Source: Sesamum alatum
Lineage: Eukaryota; Streptophyta; Magnoliopsida; Lamiales; Pedaliaceae
DNA: 64,000 nt
Direction: 5' to 3'
NCBI GenBank assembly: GCA_034509735.1
Contig: JACGWO010000010.1
Location: 14,893,193 to 14,957,192 of the forward strand
Shown: piece by piece, positions 21,880-33,930 of the stretch
Layout: each line of letters begins with the position of its first letter
How positions within the stretch are numbered: the stretch's first letter is position 1
Translations under genes and position numbers: made by a program
Notes under the pieces: generated by a model
What the model was told of the DNA's origin: nothing
Database searches by the model: none
What the model saw: the letters and a program-made list of their open reading frames with translations, nothing else

Positions 21880-22850
21880 CTTTAACTCATCAAAACTTCA
21901 TTGATATTGTTTAGTACAGTGGAAGGATGCCCTTTCCTCAATAACTTAGTCAAAGGACTTACAGTTATGGAAAAGCCCTTAACAAATCTCCTATAATATC
22001 CAACTAGCCCAAAGAAACTTCAAACTTCAGTCGTATTTTTCGGTACTCTCCATTCCATAATAGCCGTCACCTTTGCAGGGTTAGGCATAACCCTATCATC
22101 AGATATCACATGCCTAGAAAAATCACCTGATTTACCCAAAACTCACACTTGCTTAACTTAGCATGCAACTCTTTTCTTTCAAAATTTGTAACATTGTCCT
22201 CAGATGTTGTTCATTCTCCTCCGTTCTTCAAGTACACCAAGATATCATCTATAAACACAATCACAAACTAATTTAGGTACTTTTAGAATGTACAATTCAT
22301 CAATGCCATGAACGCCGCTGGTGCATTTGTTAACCCAAATGGCATCACCAAAAACTCATAGTGTTCAAGTACACCAAGATGTCATCTATAAACATAATCA
22401 CAAACTGATCTAGGTACTCTTGAAATGTACGATTCATCAATGCCATGAACGCTGTTGGTTCATTTGTTAACCCAAATGGCATCACCAAAAACTCATAGTG
22501 TTCAAGTACGTGCGAAAAGCTATTTTTGGTATATCTTTCTCTATTATCCTCAACTGCCAATACCCAGACCTCAGATCAATCTTTTAAAATATTGTAGCCT
22601 CTTCAACTGGTTTAGCAGGTCATCAATTCTCAGTAACAGATGTTTATTCTTCACTGTCACCCTATTTAATTGGCGGTAATCGATGCACAACCTCATATTA
22701 CCGTCCTTCTTTTTCACAAATAACACTGGTGCTCCCCTCCTAATAAAATTCCGTCCATGAAATAAGTGTTGGTACTTCTATTTCATATTCTTCTCAACCT
22801 CCTAGATGACATCATTTGGAGAGTGATCGCTCCACTTTACTTTCAGAGTT
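21880..22850 (-). pseudogene. Gypsy remnant A reverse transcriptase with internal duplication
   Basis: The minus frame 22560-22345 includes [16 protein letters not shown] and the catalytic FIDDILVY. Upstream, 22760-22680 encodes the '[11 protein letters not shown]' and '[10 protein letters not shown]' segments in another frame. A 137-bp tandem duplication (22227-22500) repeats the part of RT with the catalytic motif and shifts the frame. The gene cannot make a working enzyme. Confidence 0.85.
22227..22500 (-). repeat. 137-bp tandem duplication within the Gypsy RT
   Basis: Positions 22227-22363 and 22364-22500 are direct repeats, each starting 'ttcaagtacaccaagat', with roughly ten differences. 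A third unit begins at 22501 but diverges after 'ttcaagtac'. The unit is not a multiple of three. Confidence 0.9.
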
Positions 22851-22879
22851 GGTATCTTTTTGTTTCTCATATTCTTTAC

Positions 22880-24375
22880 ATTCATATCCATGACCTCAAT
22901 TCTCTCTTCTACGTACGTTAATCCCTCTGAAATCTCTATCTTTCGTTCATGCACAACTTGGCTAAGATCATATTGGTATTTTCACAGTATAGAAATATAC
23001 ATCGTGTATTTGTGACATTGTGCTAGTAATGGTAATGGATACAGTATTAGTCCAATTCTCTCAGTAATTTCATGCACATCAATATACTTTGGACTCGAAT
23101 TTTCTTGCTTGAAGAATTTCAAAATTCCTTTCCTCTGAAATACTTTTTAGAAAAACTTTATCGCCTATCCTATATTTCATCTTCTTTGGCGTTTGTCAAA
23201 GTAACTTTTCTACCGACCTCGTGTTGTTTACAAACACTTTATAACTATTTATATCTTTTCTATCATTTCCTCAATCAATCCAGGACCTTTCAGTTTTCAT
23301 AATCCTTTAACATCCCAACATGGACATAGACATTTGAAAAAGTTTCATATGGAGAAACTATCATTATATACAAACTCCATGAATAGTAAGTGGTCATCCT
23401 ATATCAGCTAAGCTCAATTGTACAGGCTCTCATCATATCTTTCATGGTCTGAATTATTATTTTCGGCTGTCCATCTGTCGGAGAGTGAAATGCGGCACCG
23501 AAATGTAATTTTGTGCATAACGCCCTTTGTAAGCTTTCCCAAAAATGTGAAGGAAGTTAAGTACCCTTGTTAATAGTATGTAAATAGGCATACCATGCAA
23601 TCTCATAATTTCTATAACGCATAGTTTATCTAATTTATCCAAGGAATCACCTTGTCTTATAGGTAAGAATGAATTGATTTCAACAGTCTATCCATAATTA
23701 CCCCTATAGATCATGTTTTCTAAATGTACGTGGCAACCCAATAACAAAATTCATAGTATTTTTTTTTCTTATCTTCATTAAGGTATAGATACAAGTTGAA
23801 GCTTATCTGCTAGTGCTTGATATTCTAGTCATAGCCATCAATACCTCTTCTATCTTATAAGTCTATTTCCACATATCAAACTCACTATGTCACGAAAGAC
23901 TTCTTATTAGATTGACAATCAATATTCAGTCCAAAAAATTTACATTGTCACAACACCATAGGACTTGTACCAACATAAATTAGGGATATAATTTCTAGAG
24001 TCAGTACTTTAATTATAGTAAATCACTACTGGTCGACCGCTCAGCAGTGATCTATAACAATTTAAGCACTGAAAAAACGCAGCAGTCCCATAACTTGGGC
24101 TTTGAACCTCTCCTCTAATCCAATAACCTTTACTTGCCGACAAGTCAAGCATTTAATTACAAAATTTACCATCGTCTGCTACCAATAATAAGGGTTTTAA
24201 TTCTGATACAATTTTATAATATTAGGATATATCGCATAGGGTGCATTATTCCCACTTGATTTCCTTGCAAAACCTCTCTACATCAGGTACACAAACTCAC
24301 ATCGTATTCCCTATCACTCCACCAATCCTTATTAAAAATTTAGCTTCTTACTCTATCTTATTAAAATTCATATGC
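22880..24375 (-). pseudogene. Gypsy remnant B: heavily decayed integrase
   Basis: The minus strand from 24375 leftwards shows a zinc-binding start like remnant A (VCVPDVERFCKEI near 24290), a primer-like HSPTDGQ core segment near 23490-23460, and the C-terminal chromovirus module ('YRIGDKVFLK', then 'SPKYID', 'ERIGLILYPL') at about 23180-23000. Stops and shifts occur throughout. It is a second, older copy of the same gene type as remnant A and lies in the same orientation. Confidence 0.7.
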
Positions 24376-25624
24376 TACCATCCCTTGTCAGAAAATCTAC
24401 AAGAACGTTCTCATGAGATTTAATAATGACAATATTATAACAATAATATTGGCATTCAAGTTGCCATCTAATAATACGAGCTTTCTCAAATTTTTATTCA
24501 AGTTTATTTTTCAAGAAATCTTTAACACTCAATTATCAACTTTTAAAGTAAATTATTTGGCTAGTAGATATAAAGGCCATTTCTTAAATGCCTCCCGAAT
24601 AGCAAAGAACACTTTCTCGTTGATATGCCAAACTTTGGCTTGTTGTTCAGTAAACAACCCTCCTATATCTACATTGTTCTTCACTAGTAATTGTCTTCTT
24701 CATGAGCACTGTTGACCATCTGTAATCATGGGCGTCTGTGTAGACTACCAATTCGTCCTTGTCTTGTGGGATTGCGAGCTTTGGCAGGTTATTGCAAACC
24801 CATTTTAACTCGTGGGCACTTAGGGTGTGAATTTCCTCCCATTTCCACTTCGAGCTTTCTGTCTCATTCGGAAGTGGTCGAAAATTCTTTTTGTATTTGC
24901 AAGATCCTTAATGAATATTCGTGCAAAATTAACAATTCCCAAAAAACTCTGAAGTTGCTTCTTGTCTTTGAGAATGTCAGAAAAATTGCGGATCTTTTCC
25001 ACAATATGTTTCTGCAATTTGATACCTGCTTTGTCAATAAGAATTCCTAAAATTCAATTTTATTGACATCTATAATAACTTTTTAAAAAGCACTGATCCT
25101 TCCCTGTTGCGTGCATTAGAAAACATCTCAAGGTGTCTTATGTGATCCTACATATTTTTAGATGCAAAAATGTCGTCTATATAGACGAGCATGAACTGAA
25201 GATAATCTTTAAAAAGATTATCCATTTTTCTCTGAAATAATAGGGGTGTATTTGCAAGTCTCATAGGAAGTACCTTCCAGATATATTGTCCCTGTGGTAT
25301 GGAAAATGATGTATATTTCTTTGAATCATTCTCCATCTTAATCTAATAAAAACCAAATATACAATCAAACTTTGAAAATACTTTAGCACCTTTAATGCAA
25401 TCTATTAAGTGTGCTCTGCATGGAATGTAATAACTATCAAATTCTAATATCTTATTGATACCTTGATAGTTAATTACTAACCTGGGTTTACTTCTTTTTA
25501 TTTCATCATGGTTTTTTTACTAGAAAACCAGGGCTACTGTAAGCAGAGACTCCAGACTCGATGAGTTTAAGATTGATATACTCTTTAATTATCTCGTGGA
25601 TATATTTCTTATCCTCCAGGTTCA
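24376..25624 (-). pseudogene. Caulimoviridae-like endogenous pararetrovirus fragment: RT and RNase H
   Basis: Minus-strand frames 25763-25506, 25336-25148 and 25017-24820 carry successive RT segments. They include a polymerase entry block, the PQG and QRKMDN blocks, the catalytic YIDD (near 25185) and an LQSFLG block. A decayed RNase H follows to about 24376, ending in a 'RWQL' block and an 'FLTR' tail. The wording of these blocks (the PQGQY start, QRKMDN, and the RWQL to FLTR ending) is nearer to plant pararetroviruses than to Gypsy elements, but short old fragments of the two are hard to separate. Coat, movement and protease regions are absent. The frames are broken by shifts and stops and cannot be expressed. 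The right edge is cut exactly by the Copia-A LTR at 25625. Confidence 0.55.
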
Positions 25625-27742
25625 TATTAGAATAGGTGACCAGAAAGCCAATAGGTTTGGCATTTTGGAATCTATCTGACGACCCGATGTGATGTAATAT
25701 ATGTAATGAATAAAATGAGTATTCGTTACCATTGGTATCATCTTTGTAGTGCTCATTTTCCATATTTTAAATGTCATTTCACATATATCACAACAAAGCC
25801 CACAAACCACGTTAACAACTCATGCAGTTGGGCCACGCATTGGATGGTGGTTATAAAACCAACCGATAAAGGGTTGGGTCTTAAACATTCCAAGTCGAGG
25901 ACCTCAAGACAGGGCATCGAGAGTCCTATAGTGACTTGCACCAAGAGTCGTATTCATTGGATGAGTGTCGTGTTGCATCGACGACAGGCGTGGGACGCCT
26001 ATACAATCTTGGTGGGTTGGTCGACTGGGGTCGAGCAGACTAAGCTGACGTGCGGGGACATCATATGGAAGCCTTGGAGGCTTGATCGGTATGATTGAAT
26101 TTTCCCAGTTCCGATAGTATGGGAGTAGTTCTCAGACTTGAGGAACCACGACAGTCACGTGCAGACGATGGTTGTATCTTGGATTTGGCGAGAGGTGATC
26201 ATGTCGCAGACATGTTCATTGTAAGCCTTGTCCAGTGCAGTCAGAATGTGTAGTGAGGACGGTGGATTTCAAGAAGAAGATCCGTCCCCTATCAGTATGT
26301 GACAGAGGTACCTCCTATACACTCGGAGACACGTTCATGTTGCTTAAACCTGTGGTCATAGTGGTTGATCGAGCAGAAATAGTTTCTTGTGTTGATGCAA
26401 TGACGTATATGTAGTCTCGAGTATTAAGTATAGACGCCTAGTCAAGGATGAGAACCGACGCCCAATTTCATACCCTAGACTAAGGACGGGAGACGGTAGA
26501 TGGAAGGACCGTACCCATATGGAATTAGGGCCTAAATGTTCACACCAACATTCACCTAGTCTCTAGTGCTATGGACTGTTGCTAGACGGCCATGGTGATA
26601 GGTTCCTATTGGACACGGGCCCAAGTCTAGCTGAGGGTGAACCTAAAGGGTCACACAAAAATCACTGAGGAATTGAAGGAATTAACTTGGGGTCAATTTC
26701 AAAGGATGATAAGTAATTGGATTAATTATGGGATTGTCCATTGGATGGACGGGCTGATATTGTATCGGGTCCTCGTTTTATCGACAAATGAGATTTTTCG
26801 ATTAAGTAGAGAATCGAAACTTGGACCTTCTAATTGGATTAAAAGATCAACGAGAATTATTTAATTGGGTAATGAATTATATAGGATTTAATTCTTGGGC
26901 TTGTTGTAATTGGATTACAATAATATCTGGTCCATTAAATCTTGGCCCAAGAGAGGCGTTAATTCCACTTTTGGAATTAGAAGAAGTTGGACTTATTCCC
27001 AAAAGGGGATGGCCGAAAATTGCATCATTTGGAAGCACCAAAAATCGACCATACATGACATTTGATGACTAGTTGACTTATCTCATTTGAAAAGAGACAA
27101 AGCAACTCCAATCAAGCCTCTTTCACTTGGTATGATTAAATCATACCTTATGAAATGGTATGTTTGATTGATGATTAGTGGAGATTGATTGGAATGTATC
27201 TAGACATTCTTGGATGAATCTAGATACATTCTAATAATAACATTAATGAATTATATATATGTGTATATACTATCATCCAAGTGTAGGATTCACAATTAAT
27301 CTTTTTCTAGGAAAGAGAAGAACGCACATTCTCTCTACTCTCTCAAGTTTCTGCCCTCCCCCCCTCTCTCTCTCTACTATCCTTTTTGTTGCTTCATTGA
27401 TCTAGGATAAATTAAAGAACAAAGCAAGATCAAGAATGAACACTAACTTAATAGTTGTAGTCTCTTCTTCAATCTCCCCCTCTAGATCCGTTTTTCTCTA
27501 GCAAGAAAAATGAGATCTCTCCTGGTGTGGTGTGGACTACGTTAGAGAGTTCATAGTTTTGAACTTTTTGAACGTTTCGGCCGTGGACAACGCTAGTAGC
27601 TGTATACAAAGAAAGCTACAAAGGTAACATTTGGCTTTACGTTCTTGTAGTCTCTTTTATATTGCATCTATGCTCTACATATGTCGTATTTACTATCATA
27701 TTCTACATCGAACGCCAGGTTGAGCACCCAAGAGTACACCCC
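25625..27742 (+). repeat. Copia-A 5' LTR, about 2.1 kb, 3' end deleted
   Basis: It begins 'tattagaataggtgaccaga', matching the 3' LTR start 'tgttagaataggtgtacaga' at 33521. A TATA-like 'attatatatatgtgta' lies near 27250, with a CT-rich segment downstream at 27360-27380. Homology with related LTRs stops at 'gagtacacccc' near 27742, where those LTRs have about 100 more bases and then the primer site. Confidence 0.85.
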
Positions 27743-29607
27743 TTAGGATAAGCATGTTTATATGTGTAAATATATAGATTGATGAACTCGTTCATATGTT
27801 TAGATTTGATAGACGTCATATATGTAATTTTATGGATTGGATCTTAAAAATTACATATATATATTTTCAGTTATTTTATATATATATATAAATGTTCGGA
27901 AATGAGAAAGGGAAAACTGTGAAATGAACACAAACGGAACAACAGCGGTAGCGGTTGGCTGCCGTCCCTGTTGGCCGGCCACTGGCTGGCGGGCGCGTAG
28001 CTGGAGCCCGCGCGCAGTCTGGCTGGCGTGCCTGCTGGAAGAGGCGGCTGCACAAATCGTTCTGTGCGCAGACGAGCTCCTGCATGCGTTGTGCGTAGAC
28101 GCGCACGCTGCTGGCTGGGCTAGCGCAAGGCATGGGGCGCACAAGCAGACGTCTGTGCGTGCCGTCATGCCGGTTGGCATGACGGCTCGGCTGTTCTGTG
28201 CCAATTTTCGACGTTTTGTCTAAAATTTTGATTTTCGGGTAATTTCTGCATATTTTCTGAAAATGAATTAATTTTGCATATTTGATTTTGGAATTATTGG
28301 ATTTTTCTTTAGATCAATATTGCTTAATTAATTTGGGGTTTTCAACATGAATTGGATGAATTGTGTATGATGTCTATTAAATTTAACATTTGAAGCTTGT
28401 ACATTGTCTATATATTTATGTCTTGTGATGTTGGACATCACTTGGATATTTTGAATATCTATGCTAGCATGATTATTTGTTTGATTATGCATTATGTGTT
28501 TGAAGGGATCAACATGGGATGATCACAAGATCCATAGACCTTATGTATGAATGTATAGCATTTATTTATATTTCTATCGGGTGGGGCTTGTGTGCCTCTT
28601 GTTTTGAGAATGTCATCTCCCAATTTTCGCCTCATGATGTTAAGACTTGCTTATTTCCTCTTTTCCATATATTTAGGTTTTTTGGTGAGGTTTCATTTTG
28701 TAATTATAACAAGCTCACGGAGTCGGAGGCCCACGTTGGACGGAGGCCCAAGGTGATACATCAAAGCGAAAAACAAGAAGAGCCACAAGGCCCATTGGAA
28801 TGATAATAGGTTAATTACTTTGTAATAGTGTAGAACCACCCTAAACAGACCATAGACTCATTGCGGACTTAGTGGGTCGCATAGGTTGGGCTTGTGATCA
28901 TCCTAACAGAGGTTATGCTATGTTTATTGCATGCGGCATATTTATTTATCGCTTAATAAATATTGGAAATTATGCATGCAAAAACACTTAATTTGATGAG
29001 GTCTCGGTCATTATCAAAACAAACTCTCATTTGGTTGGACCAAATATATATTAGGCCCATAATAGACTTGGATTAAAATGATCCGTCCAAGCCTTCCATC
29101 CACAACAATGTGGTGAGGAAGCTACCACTACCCAAGTCCCACAAGTCATGGCACACTTGGATTAGGGGAAAGTTGCACCATTATTGTGAACAAAGAGATT
29201 GCGCTTGCTATTTTCCTGTCTCACGAGTCGGGGAGGGGGGGGGGGGGGGCAGTTGAGGCATGATTTGGTTGATAGGTTGGGCCCAACACTGAGTAACATG
29301 GTTCGCTTGGAGTCTTCGAAACCATGCGAAGAGGTAAGGCAAAACATCTTAGGAATCTTATTGGATGAGAATGATATTGGATACCTCCCATGAGGTTTTC
29401 TTCATGTGAATTGTAAAAACGGGGCATAGAGGTCACACTTATGGATCCCAAGCCTACTAGGAAAAGGTTTCCCGAAACTCCACTTGAGAGTGGTGGACTT
29501 TCGTAGAAATAGTGGGAGGATTAAAGACTAAAAGACCATGTCTACAACTTGAACTGTAATATTACCATCATTTGCTAATTTCTGCTTTACATTTTATAAA
29601 TATAGAT
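27743..29607 (+). other. Copia-A 5' leader with GC-rich hairpin island
   Basis: About 1.86 kb lies between the LTR and the gag ATG. It starts 'ttaggataagcatg', matching sequence found just after the primer site in Copia-B. A GC-rich island at 27945-28200 stands out from AT-rich surroundings and contains an 11-bp perfect hairpin (28161-28186). 29160-29340 matches Copia-B 55110-55290 in reverse orientation, so the leader is a family feature. There is a G-run at 29236-29249. No conserved protein frame is seen. Leaders of retroelements carry packaging and dimerisation signals, so that role is a guess. Confidence 0.6.
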
Positions 29608-30460
29608 ATGTCTAAGAATCCCTTAACCATGGTACTAGAGATCAATAAATTCAACGGCACGAACTATTCAGACTGGCTAAGAAATCTGAGGATTGTCCTC
29701 GATTTCGAGTTCCAGGGCTATGTCTCAGACGAGCCACCATCGAGCGACTTGCCGGAGGAGTCCACGTTAGAAGAACGTTTGATGTTCGAAAAATGGCATA
29801 AATACAACCGAAAAGTACGCAGTATCATATTGGCTTCGATATCTAACGATATCTAGAAGCAATATAATAGGCTGGACAACGTCTCCGCCATAATGCTCCG
29901 CATGAACGAGGTTTATGCGGTTCCAGATAGGCATATGAGATATGCCGCCACGAAAGCATTCTTTGACACCAAGCTAACTGAAGGATCTTCTGTATAGAGT
30001 CATGGGGTCAAGATGCTATCCCTAGTGGAAGCTCGAGGACCTAAAAGTTGGGCCTAACAATGACACGTACATCGACGTGATTCTTTAGTCGCTTCTTCCG
30101 TCCTATGACCCGTTCATTGTCAACTACAACATGAATGGACTTGAGAAGTCCATTCATGAGGTGATCAACATGCTGGTCCAATAAGAGACAACGACCCACA
30201 AATCTGCATCCTCGGTATTGATGGGAGAGGCTTCAACCTCCAAGGCGAATGGCAAGAGGGCCAGACACTGAAAGAGGAAAAAGGGAAGGCAGTTGCAGCC
30301 ACTGCTCGCGCTCCGGGCACCCTTATTGCCCTAGTGGGAATGGGCAAGGGGAAGGGAAGGCCCAGGGTTTTCAGCGCTCCAAGACAAATAATGCTTGCAT
30401 GCATTGCTAAGGAAAGGGGCATTGGAAGAGAGAGTGCCCACAACTCCTCTCAAATCCAGG
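29608..30460 (+). pseudogene. Copia-A Gag
   Basis: The ATG at 29608 opens MSKNPLTMVLEINKFNGTNY, followed by WLRNLRIVLDFEF and LMFEKWHKY, the plant Copia gag domain. An in-frame TAG ends the first frame at 29854-29856. The domain continues past it (YAVPDRHMRYAATKAFF) to another stop near 29995, then shifts frame. A CCHC zinc knuckle (GHWKRECP end, 30396-30437) has a TAA inside it. Gag would package element RNA. The Copia-B copy at 54861 starts the same way, supporting this ATG. Confidence 0.85.
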
Positions 30461-30461
30461 T

Positions 30462-30857
30462 ATGTTTGTGGTTAAAGTAAACATGATAACTAATTCTACG
30501 TCATGGGTATTGGATACCGGATGTGGTGCTCACATCTGTAATGATTTGCAGGTGCTACAAATAAAAAGAATGCTAACCAAGGATGAGATGATCCTGAGGC
30601 TAGGCGATGGCAAGGCCGTTGCTGCGGAAGCCATAGGATCAGTAAAGTTAGCCATTAGTAATCATATTAGGGTAGTACTGAACGATTGTTTCTATGTACC
30701 TAGCATGATTAAGAATATTATATCCATACCCGTCCTGGACAAGGAGGGTTGTTCTTTCACCATCAATAAAAGTGGCTTTTATATTATTAATGATGGTGTG
30801 TCTCATCTGCTTGGTACATTAGTAAATGGTTTGTACATACTTCAACAGTCTGATTGA
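30462..30857 (+). pseudogene. Copia-A protease segment
   Basis: One open frame of 131 codons contains SWVLDTGCGAHICND, the retropepsin active site with D-T-G, then LRLGDGKAVAAEAIG and CFYVPSMIKNIISI, the usual tail of Copia proteases. The frame is open throughout, unlike its neighbours, but is separated from gag by stops. It would cleave Gag-Pol. Confidence 0.85.
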
Positions 30858-30879
30858 ATTATGACTACCGAACATAAAT

Positions 30880-31830
30880 GTAAACACGATAATCAAGATA
30901 ACGCACAGATATGACATCTAAGGTTAGGTCATATCTCTAAAGATAGGATAAGGAGGTTGGTAGACTAAAAAAGTCTAGAGATAGACGATTTGGACAACCT
31001 ACCAACTTGCTAGTCCTGTCTAAACGGGAAGATGATCAAGAAACCCTTTGTTGGACAAAGCACGCTAGCCAACGATCTTTTAGATTTGATCCATACAGAT
31101 GTCTGTGTACCATTAAATACTCAAGTGAGAGGTGGGTACTCGTACTTCATAACCTTTACCGATGATCACTCATGATATAGCTATGTTTACATGATGAGGT
31201 ACAAGTTTGAAGCCTTTGGAAGGTTTAAGGAATACAGAATTGAAGTTGAGAACCAAATCGGTCGCAACATCAAAGCCCTTCGGTCGGATCGAGATGGAGA
31301 GTATTTAAGTGGTGAGTTCATTGATTATCTAAAAGAGAATGGAATTCTCTCTCAATGGACTCCTCCTGGAACACACAGTTGAATAGTGTGTCTGAAAGGA
31401 GGAGTCAGACCTTCTTGGACATGGTCTGATCCATGATGAGTTTTACCAAACTCCCCTTGTCCTTCTTGGGGTACGCTCTTGAGATGGAGGCCAAACTTTT
31501 GAACATGGTTCCATCTACGAAGATATCCCAGACGCCATATGAGATATGGCATGGGAAGCCTGCCTCCTACAAATACTTGAAAGTGTGGAGAAGCCCCACA
31601 TACGTCAAGAAATTAGTGGGAGATAAACCGGACTCTAGGTCTAGTTTATGCAGGTTCGTTGGATATCCAAAAGAAAATACGAGGTATTATATCTATGATC
31701 CCTCCGAGCGAAAGATCTTTGACTCGTGGAACGCATTATTTTTGGAAAAGAGTTTTCCATCGGATAGTCGATGCGATGAGGTGCTCTTTGAGGAATCAGA
31801 TAAGGTGCCCCATGAGACAGCAACAACAAT
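30880..31830 (+). pseudogene. Copia-A integrase
   Basis: Segments in several frames: HLRLGHISKDRI with its His pair and a C..C pair near 31008-31020; DLIHTDVCVPL with the catalytic Asp (31086-31118); the YSYFITFTDD block; LRSDRDGEYLSGEF; and, after a break near 31381, the LLNMVPSTKISQTPYEIW segment and CRFVGYPKENTRYY. At least four stops (for example near 30914, 30966 and 31379). The DDE integrase inserts element DNA. Confidence 0.85.
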
Positions 31831-32700
31831 ATCTGAGCCTATAGTTTCCACTTATAATGTTCCAATCCTTCATAGGTCTTCCAGAGTATCCCAACCACCT
31901 GATAGGTACGGGTTTCTGGGCCTAACCAGTGAATTGCATAATGATCCGAAGACATATGGAGAAGCGATGTCGGACATCGACTCGACTAAGTGGCTTGAGG
32001 CCATGAAATCCGAAATGGACTCGATCCGTGCAAACCAGGTTTGGACCCTAGTGGACCCACCCAAAGGAGTAAAACCTGTAGGGTGTAAATGGATCTACAA
32101 ACGTAAGCTTGGAGCTGATGGGGAGGTTACAACCTTCAAAGATAGGCTTGTGGCGAAGGGTTAAGTCAACAACCCGGGGTCGACTTTGAGGAAACCTACT
32201 CGCTCGTGGCAATCGAATACTGCTTGCCATAGAAGCATGGTATGACTATGAAATATGACATATGGATGTGAAAACTGCCTTCCTCAATGGTTTTGTAGAG
32301 GAAGATATCTATATGGATTAACCGGAAGGTTTCACATCTATTGGAGAATAGCAGAAGGTCTGCCATCTCCAAAGGTCCATCTATGGCCTCAAGCAAGCTT
32401 TCCAAAGGTAGAACATACGTTTTGATGAAGTCATACAGGGATATGATTTCATCAAGAACGAGTCCGACCCTTATGTATACAAGAAGATCAGTGGGAGCTC
32501 AGTTCCATTCCTGGTGCTTTACGTGGATGACATCTTGCTAATTGGGAATGATGCTAAGATGTTGGGAACCACTAAAGCTTAGTTGTCAACACAATTTTCC
32601 ATGAAGGATATGGGCAAGGCATCTTACATCCTTGGCATCAAGATCTACAGGGATAGATCAAGAAGGATGTTAGGAATGGCCTAGTCTTCGTATATTGAGA
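31831..32700 (+). pseudogene. Copia-A reverse transcriptase
   Basis: The frame to 32164 holds EAMKSEMDSIRANQVWTLVD and CKWIYKRKLGADGEV, the start of the Copia RT. Stops follow at 32162-32164 and later. The catalytic YVDDIL is intact at 32520-32537 and 'MKDMGKASYILGI' follows at 32600-32640. Several frames are needed, so no protein can be made. Confidence 0.87.
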
Positions 32701-32779
32701 AGGTCTTGAAGAGATTCAAGATGGAGAACTCAAAATGACGATTCCTTCCTATGAGGCATGGAATTAAGCTGTCCAAGAA

Positions 32780-33480
32780 GCAGTCTCCCAAGACTGATAA
32801 GGAGCTTAAGCGGATGTCGGACATCCCCTATGCTTCAGCCGTAGGCAGCATTCAGCATGTTGTCCAGTGAACTAGACCTGATGTGGCTTTCGCTTTGAGC
32901 GTGGCCAGTCAATATTAGGCATGTGCTGGAGATGCATACTAGAGTGCGGTCAAGACCATCATTAAGTATCTAAAAATGACTAAGGACATGTTCTTGATCT
33001 ACGGTGGTGGAGAATTTATACTGGAAGGCTACAACAATGCTAGCTACCAGTCGGATGACGACGATGTCAAGTCTCAGTCTGGTTTCGTGTTCAGACTAAA
33101 TGGTGGCGTGGTTGTTTGGAAGAGTTCCAAGCAGGCTACCACGGTAGATTCCACCACAGAATCTAAATACATAGCAGCTTCGGAAGCTGCTAAGGAGGCG
33201 GTTTGGATGAACAACTACATCCAAGAATTAGGTCTAGTACCTAGCATTATTGAGCCAGTAGTCATCTTCTGCGATAACAACGGGGCGATAGCACAAGCAA
33301 AGGAACCGAGATCTCATCACCAATCCAAGCATATTCTTAGACGCTACCATCCGCTCAGATAGATGGTTAGCAGAGGTGACGTTTGGATGGACCGAGTTAG
33401 CTCGGCGGAAAACATAGCAGATCCACTTACTAAGCCGGTGTTGCAAATTGCCCATACTTAGCATTTGGATAAGATGGGTT
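32780..33480 (+). pseudogene. Copia-A RNase H
   Basis: The frame 32976-33362 reads GYNNASYQSDDDD, then SGFVFRLNGGVVVWKSSKQ, STTESKYIAASEAAKEAVW and VIFCDNNGAIAQAKEPRSHHQSKHI, the Copia RNase H core. Frames upstream (RPDVAFALSV near 32873) and downstream (ENIADPLTKPV near 33410) are offset. It lies directly before the purine tract and 3' LTR. Confidence 0.87.
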
Positions 33481-33509
33481 TGAGGTGAATGAGGAATTGT
33501 CTTTAGGTC

Positions 33510-33520
33510 AAGTGGGAGAT
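33510..33520 (+). promoter_or_regulatory. Polypurine tract of Copia-A
   Basis: 'aagtgggagat' directly precedes the 3' LTR start TGTTAGAATAGG. Confidence 0.8.
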
Positions 33521-33924
33521 TGTTAGAATAGGTGTACAGAGAGCCAATAGGTTTGCCATTTTGTTATCTATCTGATGACTCGATGTAATGTAATATTATT
33601 TAATGAATAAAATGAGTATTGATTACCATTGATATCATCTTTTTTGTGCTCATTTTCCATATGTTAAATGTCGTTTCACATATATCACAACAAAGCCCAC
33701 AGATCACATTAACAACTCATGTAGTTAGGCTACGCATTGGGTGGTGGTTATGAAACGAACTGATAAAGGGTTGCGTCAAAAACGTTCCAAGTTGAGGAAC
33801 TCGAGATAGGGCATCAAGAGTTCTATAGAGACTTGCACCAAGAGTCGTGTTTATTGGATGAGTGTCGCGTTTCATCGGCGATAGGCGAGGGATGCCTATA
33901 AAATCTTGGTGGGTTGGTCGACTG
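33521..33924 (+). repeat. Copia-A 3' LTR, first piece
   Basis: It aligns with the start of the 5' LTR at 25625 onward and stops at 'ggtcgactg', where the hAT element begins. The alignment resumes at 40201. Confidence 0.9.
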
Positions 33925-33930
33925 TAAGCC

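Larger units (their letters stand above)
20900..22850 (-). mobile_element. Gypsy (chromovirus-like) remnant A: integrase, RNase H, RT
   Basis: The minus strand reads, from right to left, RT then RNase H then integrase, the Gypsy pol order. All frames are interrupted. No gag, protease or matching LTR pair is seen around it. Confidence 0.8.

Noticed and set aside
27851..28223. Ala/Cys-rich or Arg-rich protein in the GC island
   Set aside because: Frames on both strands are open only because of GC content; the position is a retrotransposon leader.
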